DNA of 13,138 nt, taken from NCBI GenBank assembly GCA_011046055.1, contig DSBN01000262.1, forward strand, positions 1-13,138, given 5' to 3'. Position numbers and translations under genes: made by a program. The notes below the pieces were generated by a model. The model made no database searches and was not told the DNA's origin. It saw only the letters and a list, made by a program, of their open reading frames with translations. This DNA is from Sediminispirochaeta sp. (GTDB lineage: Bacteria > Spirochaetota > Spirochaetia > DSM-16054 > Sediminispirochaetaceae). This document shows, in pieces, positions 1-5,392 of this stretch (position 1 is the first letter of the stretch; each line of letters opens with the position of its first letter).

Positions 1-33
1 AAAGTGCACTTGCACTTTCCAAAATGAGAATGC
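1..33. repeat. Palindromic element, left copy, cut by window edge
   Basis: Bases 1-18 form an inverted repeat: AAAGTGCA, a 2-base centre CT, then TGCACTTT. The right arm runs straight into TTCCAAAATGAGAATG (17-32), which closely matches 104-119 in the second palindrome (TTCCAAATTGAGAATT). In that second copy the similar segment is part of a 19-base arm, so this copy is probably half of an equally long palindrome whose left arm lies before base 1. Function is unknown. There is no U-run to suggest an intrinsic terminator. Confidence 0.6.
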
Positions 34-74
34 CTCCAACAGTTAGAAACACAAATTATTGCTATGCAAATGAA

Positions 75-122
75 GCAAATTCTCAATTTGGAAGTCATTA
101 GACTTCCAAATTGAGAATTGCT
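75..122. repeat. Long perfect palindrome (19-bp arms, 4-base loop)
   Basis: Arm AATTCTCAATTTGGAAGTC (78-96) is perfectly complementary to GACTTCCAAATTGAGAATT (101-119), around the loop ATTA (97-100). Beyond one bulged A, a further GC/GC pair extends the match to 75-121. The stem is AT-rich with no T-run on either strand, so a classical terminator is unlikely. It lies just past the stop of the PIN-domain remnant (124-126, minus). The arm resembles bases 12-33, so this is the second copy of a repeated element. It could be a mobile-element end, a REP-like palindrome or a protein-binding site; the sequence does not decide. Confidence 0.8.
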
Positions 123-123
123 C

Positions 124-225
124 CTAAGACGTCCAGTTTTCGGTGTGGAGACCGGGTATGCCTTCGAAATCTTTGTCGTTCAGGGTGACGAAGCTGCACC
201 CCTGGGATAGGGCAGTTGCGGCGAT
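124..225 (-). pseudogene. C-terminal remnant of a PIN-domain (VapC-like) toxin
   Basis: The minus strand from 225 to 124 reads 33 codons and a TAG stop. The peptide has the usual VapC ending: IAATAL, a hydrophobic strand (FVT), ND-KDF, then IPGL and ENW just before the end. The aspartate in the KDF segment corresponds to a late acidic residue of PIN ribonucleases. A TAG codon (226-228) stands directly upstream in frame. A neighbouring frame reads KPLID just before this point, which suggests a small deletion or frameshift. The N-terminal two thirds of the domain, with the first catalytic acids, are absent, because the XRE gene occupies that position. No antitoxin is present. This is a dead fragment, identified by pattern recognition and not by alignment. 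Confidence 0.6.
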
Positions 226-252
226 CTATAAGGGGTTTACTCTTCCGTGGTT

Positions 253-672
253 TTATTGTTCGCTGTTTTTTGAGGAAAAATCGCTCTCCAGGTCCCAATA
301 CACCTCAGCCCACTCTTTGATCTGCCGCAGCACGGTGGTGCGTAGTTTTTCGTTTTTTAGACTCCGAAAATACTTAATCAGTTTTACCTCGTCGGGGCTG
401 ACGATGACCCGTTCGAAGGGGGCGTAGGTCTCCGTCTCGGCGCTGATGCCGTAGGTCTCTTCGATCTCCTCGTGGGGGATGAACTGGAGCAGCGGTACAT
501 GAAGCAGGCGGGAGATATCCATCAGACGATCTACGGTGAGGCGGGTCTGGCCGTATTCGTACTTCTGCAACTGTTGGAAGGAGACGCCCAGCCTTTCGGC
601 AAGCTGCTGCTGCGAGAGCCCCGCCTCTTCCCGGAACTTCCTGATGTTCGAGCCCAGCTTCTTTGTATCCAT
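253..672 (-). CDS. XRE-family helix-turn-helix transcriptional regulator
   Basis: A 139-residue protein. Residues 5-65 form a Cro/C1-type HTH: the segment from NIRKFREEAGLSQQQLAERL through GVSFQQLQKYE (29-39) and GQTRLTVDRL (41-50) is a standard XRE layout, with the recognition helix around SFQQLQKYE. The C-terminal half (about 70-139) is acidic and probably helical, with no motif I recognise, and may serve for dimerisation or sensing. I chose the ATG at 672 because it begins just before the HTH. The open frame continues to 897, but the added sequence is not HTH-like and runs into the opposite nqrB promoter. There is no good Shine-Dalgarno sequence. A -10-like GATAAT ends 6 bases before the ATG, so the message may be leaderless. 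The gene is divergent from the nqr block and could regulate it or itself. It is not a typical VapC antitoxin, despite the PIN remnant downstream. Confidence 0.85.
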   Translation of the reverse strand: MDTKKLGSNIRKFREEAGLSQQQLAERLGVSFQQLQKYEYGQTRLTVDRLMDISRLLHVPLLQFIPHEEIEETYGISAETETYAPFERVIVSPDEVKLIKYFRSLKNEKLRTTVLRQIKEWAEVYWDLESDFSSKNSEQ

Positions 673-678
673 CCGCCA

Positions 679-704
679 ATTATCCCTCGAAGGTCTCTCG
701 AAGG
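679..704 (-). promoter_or_regulatory. Putative promoter and operator of the XRE gene
   Basis: On the minus strand GATAAT (684-679) is a 5/6 match to a sigma-70 -10 box, 6 bases from the ATG at 672. No convincing -35 lies at 17 bases; TTGTAG lies at about 20. Just upstream of the -10, on the plus strand, CTCGAAGG occurs twice, at 686-693 and 697-704. The 11-base period is about one helical turn. Direct repeats in the spacer of a regulator's own promoter suggest autoregulation; this is inference. Confidence 0.4.
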
Positions 705-763
705 CTACAATATGAAGGTGGTAAATAGTGGTACGTTCATGGCTACTGAGAGGGGTGATCGGC

Positions 764-775
764 GGAATCGATTCC
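764..775. promoter_or_regulatory. 12-bp perfect palindrome between XRE gene and nqrB
   Basis: GGAATCGATTCC is a perfect dyad in the middle of the 189-base divergent intergenic region. Such a dyad could bind a dimeric regulator. It does not share sequence with the CTCGAAGG repeats at 686-704. No factor can be assigned. A run of eight G (802-809) lies between it and the nqrB promoter. Confidence 0.3.
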
Positions 776-825
776 CATGATGGGGAGGTTGTTTTGGAGC
801 CGGGGGGGGTGTTGTAAGGTCGAAT

Positions 826-854
826 TTGACAAGCTCCGATTCTTTCTGAATACT
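826..854 (+). promoter_or_regulatory. Sigma-70-type promoter of the nqr operon
   Basis: A consensus -35 TTGACA (826-831) is followed after 17 bases by AATACT (849-854), a 4/6 match to the -10 box. TACTGT (851-856) is a weaker alternative at a 19-base spacing. Transcription would begin near 861-862, at or next to the ATG of nqrB. This implies either a leaderless message or translation from the internal ATG at 886. Confidence 0.55.
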
Positions 855-861
855 GTAGACT

Positions 862-1821
862 ATGAAAGCGAAACAGATAGGTTTTATGCAGATCCAACCC
901 CCAATGCTGAAGGTGGTGTACGCGCTTACACCGCTGGCCCTGTCGGCCATCTACTTCTACGGGTGGCGGTTCTTGGCCATGTTGATTCTGGTCAACGTCA
1001 TCGGCATCTTCACCGAGTATCTGATGGCCCGGGCCTACGGGATGAAGGTCACCTCATCGGTTTTGGTGACCAATTTTCTATTCGCCCTCTCGCTGCCCCC
1101 GACGGTCCCCTTCTGGATCGCCGCGGTGGGTATCGTGTTCGGGGTGGTGTTTGGAAAAATGGTCTTCGGCGGTTTTGGGAAAAATATATTCAACCCCGCA
1201 ATTTCCGGTCGGGCTTTCATCTACATCAGTTTCGGCGTGCCCCTCACCGGTCGGTTTGTAGAACCCGTGGCCGGAGCGGGCATCCGAGGCTTCGGCGCCT
1301 GGGCCCCCGCCACCGACGCCGTCTCCAGCGTGACCCCGTTGGTGGAGCAGGCGGAGGGGACCATGGTCTCTCTGTCGTCGCTGTTTTTGGGTGACGTGGC
1401 CGGCTCCTTCGGCGAGGCCTCGGCTCTACTGATACTCTTGGGCGGAGCCTATATTATACGGAAAAAAGTGGCCAATTGGCACTTCGTCGCCTCATCGGTG
1501 GGAGCCTTTCTCCTGCTTTCGGCGCTGCTTTTTTACGGAGACGTACCGGGGGCGATCGAACCGCTGCACGCCCTGCTGAGCGGCAGCTTTCTCTTCGCCG
1601 CGGTCTTTATGGTCACCGACCCGGTATCGGCCTCCCAGACGACCAACCTGGGCCGTTGGATCTACGGGATCATTATCGGGGTGATGACGGTGCTCATCCG
1701 GGTTTTCGCCGGCTGGCCCGAAGGGGTGACCTTTGCCATCCTCTTCGGCAACATGTTCGCCCCCTTGATCGACCATCTGATCAAAGAGTGGAAAAACAGA
1801 AAAAAGGTGGCTGCGACATGA
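862..1821 (+). CDS. nqrB: NqrB/RnfD-family membrane subunit of Na+-translocating oxidoreductase
   Basis: A 319-residue integral membrane protein of the NqrB/RnfD family, which carries covalent FMN and forms part of the ion path. Recognisable blocks are TSSVLVTNFLFALSLPPT (64-81), FGKMVFGGFGKNIFNPA (97-113), GRAFIYISF (116-124), FMVTDPVSAS (249-258), VLIRVF (277-282) and PEGVTFAILFGNMFAPLIDH (286-305). The expected flavinylation site is TDAVSSVTPL (151-160), with Thr158 as acceptor; family members usually have SGAT where this has SSVT. It lacks about 90 N-terminal residues of Vibrio NqrB, so in length it resembles RnfD. ATG 862 sits 7 bases after the putative -10 box and has no SD. ATG 886, after TAGG, is the main alternative start. 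The gene ends in ATGA, overlapping nqrC by 4 bases. Confidence 0.88.
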   Translation: MKAKQIGFMQIQPPMLKVVYALTPLALSAIYFYGWRFLAMLILVNVIGIFTEYLMARAYGMKVTSSVLVTNFLFALSLPPTVPFWIAAVGIVFGVVFGKMVFGGFGKNIFNPAISGRAFIYISFGVPLTGRFVEPVAGAGIRGFGAWAPATDAVSSVTPLVEQAEGTMVSLSSLFLGDVAGSFGEASALLILLGGAYIIRKKVANWHFVASSVGAFLLLSALLFYGDVPGAIEPLHALLSGSFLFAAVFMVTDPVSASQTTNLGRWIYGIIIGVMTVLIRVFAGWPEGVTFAILFGNMFAPLIDHLIKEWKNRKKVAAT

Positions 1822-2441
1822 ACAAGGACGGTTTTTACGCGACGCGGATCTATCCGATCATATTCATGGTGCTGGTGACGGTGGTATTCATCAGCGGAGT
1901 CTCGGGCATCTACCTCAGTACCAAAGACAGGGTGGAGCTCAACGAAACTATTTTCCAGAAGATGGCGGTGCTCTACGCCGCGGGTATCGACTACCCCGAG
2001 GGTGATCCGCAGGGGATACAGAGGGTATACGAGCAGCACGTGAGCGAAGTAGCCGGAACAAGCGGCAGCGACGAAGAGCCCCGCTACTTCGAGCTGAAGC
2101 TTCCCGACGGAGAGACCGGTTATGCCGTATTCACTCGGGGTGCCGGTCTGTGGGGTGAAATAGTGGCGATTTTCGGGTTTGAGCAAGACCTGCAGACCAT
2201 AACCGGCGTCGAGTTCGTGGAACAGAACGAGACCCCCGGCCTGGGTGCCCGAATAACCGAGGACTGGTTCAAGCAGCAGTTTCGCGGCAAAAGAGGCCCC
2301 TTCGAGATGGTGGAGGAGGGGACCGCCGACGAGGTAAACGAGCTGGACGCGATCACCGGTGCGACCCGGACTTCCGACGCGGTGCTCAAAATCGCCAACA
2401 GGGCGACGGATACGGCCCAAGAGAAGGTAAAAGGAGAGTAG
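1818..2441 (+). CDS. nqrC: NqrC/RnfG-family covalent-flavin subunit
   Basis: A 207-residue protein with one N-terminal membrane helix (about residues 11-33) and a soluble FMN-binding domain. NETPGLGARI (137-146) is the typical block of this family. The motif DAITGAT (177-183) is a clean match to the ApbE flavinylation signal, with Thr183 as the FMN acceptor. Electrons should pass through this flavin on the outer face of the membrane. The start is the ATG in the 4-base ATGA overlap with nqrB, preceded by AAAAAGGTGG. A longer upstream open frame exists but lies inside nqrB. No apbE gene is in the window, so the flavin transferase must be encoded elsewhere. Confidence 0.9.
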   Translation: MNKDGFYATRIYPIIFMVLVTVVFISGVSGIYLSTKDRVELNETIFQKMAVLYAAGIDYPEGDPQGIQRVYEQHVSEVAGTSGSDEEPRYFELKLPDGETGYAVFTRGAGLWGEIVAIFGFEQDLQTITGVEFVEQNETPGLGARITEDWFKQQFRGKRGPFEMVEEGTADEVNELDAITGATRTSDAVLKIANRATDTAQEKVKGE

Positions 2442-2442
2442 T

Positions 2443-3060
2443 ATGGCGGCACCCGGAAAACTCAAAAAAACTTTTCGCGATCCCCTGGGCAAAAACAACC
2501 CCGTATTCGCCCAGATTCTGGGGATCTGTTCGACCCTGGCGGTGACCAACAAGTTGGAAAACACGGTCATCATGTCGCTGGGCGTGCTTTTTACCACCTC
2601 CCTATCAGGACTCACCATTTCTCTGATCCGGAAGTGGATTCCCGCCAGGGTGCGGATGATGGTCGAGACCTTGATCATCGCCAGTTTCGTGATCATCGTC
2701 GACATTACCCTGCGCGCCTATATGCCGGAGGTGTGGCAGCAGCTGGGACCCTACGTCGGACTGATAATAACCAACTGTATCATCATGGGCCGGGCGGAGG
2801 CCTTCGCCCTGAACAACCCGCCGGGACTCTCGCTGGTGGACGGCATCGCCTCGGGTATCGGCTACTCCTACGTACTGATCGTGATCGCCTTTTTCCGCGA
2901 GCTGCTGGGCACCGGCGAGGTCTGGGGCTTCACCGTCCTCGGGTCGTGGTGGACCAACTGGTCGATCATGATCATGCCGCCGGGAGCCTTCTTTATGCTG
3001 GCCATATTCATCTGGTTCGTGAAGGGGATGATCATCAAAGAAGAGGAGGCGGCCAAATGA
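2443..3060 (+). CDS. nqrD: NqrD/RnfE-family membrane subunit
   Basis: A 205-residue protein with about six membrane helices. Characteristic blocks are GICSTLAVTNKLE (27-39), IPARVRMMVETLIIASFVIIVD (66-87), GLIITNCIIMGRAEAFA (106-122), DGIASGIGY and FFRELLGTG. Cys29 and Cys112 match the positions that, in solved Nqr structures, share an intramembrane 2Fe-2S cluster with NqrE. Both are kept here. The SD AAGGAGAG (2431-2438) lies just before the start, one base after the nqrC stop. The 3' end overlaps nqrE by 4 bases. Confidence 0.93.
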   Translation: MAAPGKLKKTFRDPLGKNNPVFAQILGICSTLAVTNKLENTVIMSLGVLFTTSLSGLTISLIRKWIPARVRMMVETLIIASFVIIVDITLRAYMPEVWQQLGPYVGLIITNCIIMGRAEAFALNNPPGLSLVDGIASGIGYSYVLIVIAFFRELLGTGEVWGFTVLGSWWTNWSIMIMPPGAFFMLAIFIWFVKGMIIKEEEAAK

Positions 3061-3644
3061 CAGCCAGTTCAATAGCGATATTTTTCGCGGCGATTTTCAC
3101 CAACAACATACTTCTCTCCAACTATCTGGGGATGTGCTCCTTTCTCTCGGTCTCCCGGGAGATCAAGACCTCCGTGGGCCTCGGGGTGGCGGTGATTTTT
3201 GTGATGGCCAGCACCAGCGCGCTCAACTGGCTGGTCTACAATTATATCCTTCTGCCCTTTGGTTTGGAGTACTTGCGTTTCATAGTCTTTATTATCGTCA
3301 TCGCCGCCTTTGTGCAGCTGGTAGAGATGGTGATCGAACGGGTCTCGGAGGTTCTCTACGCGGCCCTGGGGATTTTTCTCCCCCTTATCACCGTGAACTG
3401 CGCGATCCTCGGAGTGAGTCTGTTCATGGTCATCCGCGAGTACAGCCTGCTGGAATCCTTTACCTTTGGTTTGGGCAGCGGGATCGGGTGGTTCCTGGCT
3501 ATCATGGCCATGGCCGGGATCAGGCAGAAGCTCAAAAGGGCGCGGATTCCCCACGGTCTGGAAGGGGCGGGAATCACGCTGATAATCACCGGAATGATGG
3601 CCCTGGCCTTCATGGGTTTTTCGGGAATGCTACCGATCGGATAA
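3057..3644 (+). CDS. nqrE: NqrE/RnfA-family membrane subunit
   Basis: A 195-residue membrane protein, the homologue and partner of NqrD with inverted topology. TNNILLSNYLGMCSFLSVS (15-33) carries Cys27, and LPLITVNCAILGVSLF (108-123) carries Cys115. These are the two cysteines expected to complete the shared membrane iron-sulfur site. The protein ends in a glycine- and methionine-rich hydrophobic tail. The start is the ATG in the ATGA overlap with nqrD. The stop is 9 bases before nqrF. Confidence 0.93.
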   Translation: MTASSIAIFFAAIFTNNILLSNYLGMCSFLSVSREIKTSVGLGVAVIFVMASTSALNWLVYNYILLPFGLEYLRFIVFIIVIAAFVQLVEMVIERVSEVLYAALGIFLPLITVNCAILGVSLFMVIREYSLLESFTFGLGSGIGWFLAIMAMAGIRQKLKRARIPHGLEGAGITLIITGMMALAFMGFSGMLPIG

Positions 3645-3653
3645 GGAGGAGAT

Positions 3654-4757
3654 ATGCTCACTTCATTGCTTATAAGCGTCGGGGCGGTCAGCGGTATTTC
3701 CGCCTTTCTGGCCCTGCTGATGGTCATCGCCGACGCGACCATTGGAAACTACGGTGAGGTCAAAATCACTATAAACAACGACAAAGAGCTGCGGGTGAAG
3801 GGGGGCAAGCCGCTGCTCGGCACCCTGATGGAGGAGGAGATTTTTATCCCCTCGGCCTGCGGAGGACGCGGATCCTGCGGCCTCTGCAAGGTCAAGGTGA
3901 TCGAGGGTGCTGGCCAGTACCTGCCCACCGAACTGCCCTGGATCAGCGAGGAGGAGCGGGAGCAGCAGGTGCGCCTCTCCTGCCAGATCAAGGTCAAGAA
4001 TGACATGTTCATCGAGATCCCCGAGGAGCTGTTCAACGTCAAGGAGTTCGACGCCAAGGTGGCCAAGATCAGGGATCTCACCCACGATATAAAAGAGGTG
4101 ACCTTGGAGGTGGTGGACCCGCCGGAGATAGAGATGGTCGCCGGACAGTTCGTCCAGCTGCGGATACCCGAGTACGAACTCACCGACGAGCCGGTTTACC
4201 GAGCCTACTCGGTGGCCTCCAATCCGAGCGACAAAAAGCACGTGGAGCTGGAGATTCGTCTGGTGCCCAACGGAATAGCGACGACCTACGTCCACAATTA
4301 TCTGAAGGAGGGCGACCAGGTGGTCTTCAACGGCCCCTACGGGGACTTCTACCTGCGGGAGACCGAGCGGGAGATCGTCTGTATCGCCGGCGGTTCGGGG
4401 ATGGCACCGATCAAATCGATCCTGCTCAACATGGCCGAAAGGGGAATCCAGCGCCGGGTGCGCTACTTTTTTGGAGCCCGGTCCAAAAAAGACCTCTTTT
4501 TGGTGGAGGAGATGCGGGAGCTGGAGAAGCAGCTTCCCAACTTCAAGTTCATCCCCGCCCTCAGCAATCCAGAGCCAGAGGATGACTGGGACGGTGAGAC
4601 CGGCTTGATCACCGACGTTTTGGACGCCCATCTGGAAAGCGGTGAAAACGTTGAGGCCTATCTCTGCGGTAGCCCCGGCATGATCGATGCCTGCGTGAAA
4701 GTACTTAGCGAAAACGGCGTACCGGAAGAGCTGATCTACTACGATAAGTTCGGTTAG
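3654..4757 (+). CDS. nqrF: NqrF-type NADH dehydrogenase subunit (FAD, 2Fe-2S)
   Basis: A 367-residue protein that takes electrons from NADH into the complex. Order of parts: an N-terminal membrane helix (about 4-26); a plant-type ferredoxin domain with C69-x5-C75-x2-C78 and C110; an FAD domain with RAYS (183-186); an NADH domain with GGSGMAP (246-252), FFGARSKKDLF, ALSNPEPEDDW and LCGSPGM; and the C-terminal aromatic-FG ending YYDKFG. It is about 40 residues shorter than Vibrio NqrF (408). Much of the difference is a segment missing just before RAYS: here IPEYELTDEPVYRAYS, against a long insertion in Vibrio. The SD is AAGGAGG (3643-3649). This subunit identifies the operon as Nqr-like, because Rnf complexes use RnfC and RnfB instead. 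No nqrA is adjacent. Confidence 0.93.
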   Translation: MLTSLLISVGAVSGISAFLALLMVIADATIGNYGEVKITINNDKELRVKGGKPLLGTLMEEEIFIPSACGGRGSCGLCKVKVIEGAGQYLPTELPWISEEEREQQVRLSCQIKVKNDMFIEIPEELFNVKEFDAKVAKIRDLTHDIKEVTLEVVDPPEIEMVAGQFVQLRIPEYELTDEPVYRAYSVASNPSDKKHVELEIRLVPNGIATTYVHNYLKEGDQVVFNGPYGDFYLRETEREIVCIAGGSGMAPIKSILLNMAERGIQRRVRYFFGARSKKDLFLVEEMRELEKQLPNFKFIPALSNPEPEDDWDGETGLITDVLDAHLESGENVEAYLCGSPGMIDACVKVLSENGVPEELIYYDKFG

Positions 4758-4765
4758 GAGGGGAA

Positions 4766-5251
4766 ATGAAACAAACACCACAGATGAAAAAAATTCAGGA
4801 CAATATGCGCCCCGGAGTTTTGACCCTGCACGGTTTCCTGGGTACCGATACCCGGGATCTGGTAGAGATCCTGGAAGAGGATGAGGCGACGGTCCGCCGT
4901 CTCGGTACTACTCACCGCGACATCGCCGAGCGGATGCGCCATTTTAGAGAGAAGGGCAATGCAGGCCTGGGCGAGTTCATCGATGTGGAGCCCCACTTCG
5001 AGGTGCGGGTCGATTCGGTGAGGGGCGGGATCCCTTCACCCTTCGGTGACGCGGGGCTGATTCCCAAAAACAACACCACCGTACGCAACAAGAAGCTGGG
5101 ACGGGAGATAGTCTACACCGACGTCAACATCCATCTGATCGGCGAGCACGGCTTCTATGAGGGGCGGGGCTCGCTTTTTCGTCTCGAACCGGAGGAGCTG
5201 GTAGAGGTGCTGGAGGTGCCCGCGGAAGCACAGCAGCTGGACCTTCCCTAG
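4766..5251 (+). CDS. Hypothetical soluble protein, last gene of the nqr operon
   Basis: A 161-residue protein I cannot assign to a family. It has no signal peptide, membrane helix or cysteine, so it is probably cytosolic. It looks like a folded, constrained protein: RPGVLTLHGFLGTDTRDL (15-32); an acidic helical part with VRRLG and THRDIAERM (43-57); GGIPSPFGDAGLIPKNNTTV (87-106); and HLIGEHGFYEGRGSLFRLEP (123-142), followed by an acidic EELVEVLEV tail. His123, His128, Glu127 and Glu132 could bind metal, but this is speculation. A strong SD AGGAGGGG (4756-4763) overlaps the nqrF stop, with the ATG 8 bases after nqrF. It is therefore very likely translated with the pump genes. It could be an accessory, assembly or regulatory factor. 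It is not NqrA, which is much larger, nor NqrM, which is small and cysteine-rich. Confidence 0.85.
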   Translation: MKQTPQMKKIQDNMRPGVLTLHGFLGTDTRDLVEILEEDEATVRRLGTTHRDIAERMRHFREKGNAGLGEFIDVEPHFEVRVDSVRGGIPSPFGDAGLIPKNNTTVRNKKLGREIVYTDVNIHLIGEHGFYEGRGSLFRLEPEELVEVLEVPAEAQQLDLP

Positions 5252-5288
5252 ACCGTCCTCGTTTTCGGCTCGTGGACCAATTAATTCC

Positions 5289-5324
5289 GACTATGGACTA
5301 TGGCTTGATTCGCCGCCGAGGCGG
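5289..5324. repeat. Small repeats upstream of the WYL gene
   Basis: GACTATG occurs twice in tandem (5289-5295 and 5296-5302). It is followed by the dyad CCGCC-GA-GGCGG (5313-5324). Both lie in the 141-base gap between the operon end and the WYL gene, upstream of its -35. No T-run follows the dyad, so it is not a convincing terminator. No clear terminator for the nqr operon is visible. Confidence 0.3.
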
Positions 5325-5353
5325 ATGATTTGGCGACTTTGGAGAAAAGCTGC

Positions 5354-5382
5354 TTGTCATTTTGAGGGTTTGGACCTAAAAT
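5354..5382 (+). promoter_or_regulatory. Sigma-70-type promoter of the WYL regulator
   Basis: TTGTCA (5354-5359, 5/6) and TAAAAT (5377-5382, 5/6) are separated by 17 bases. Transcription should begin near 5389, about 4 bases before the ATG at 5393. No Shine-Dalgarno sequence fits in that space, which predicts a leaderless or near-leaderless message. Confidence 0.65.
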
Positions 5383-5392
5383 ATTATTCGTT

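Noticed and set aside
75..122. Reading the long palindrome as an intrinsic terminator.
   Set aside because: The stem is AT-rich, and neither strand has a T-run directly after it.
143..427. Plus-strand open frame of 94 codons at the left edge.
   Set aside because: It is antisense to the PIN remnant and the XRE gene, without a ribosome site or domain signal.
673..897. N-terminal extension of the XRE protein to 897.
   Set aside because: The extra 75 residues have no domain character. They would place the start beyond the -10 box and CTCGAAGG repeats and run through the nqrB promoter.
1476..2441. Long plus-strand open frame of 321 codons containing nqrC.
   Set aside because: Its first part is an out-of-frame reading of nqrB with arginine-rich, non-membrane sequence. 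nqrC begins at the ATGA overlap at 1818.
1662..2705. Minus-strand open frame of 347 codons opposite nqrB, nqrC and nqrD.
   Set aside because: It is an antisense shadow of three well-supported genes, with no recognisable domain and no ribosome site.
3663..4781. Minus-strand open frame of 372 codons opposite nqrF.
   Set aside because: It mirrors nqrF and its composition follows from the codons on the other strand. No family motif is visible.
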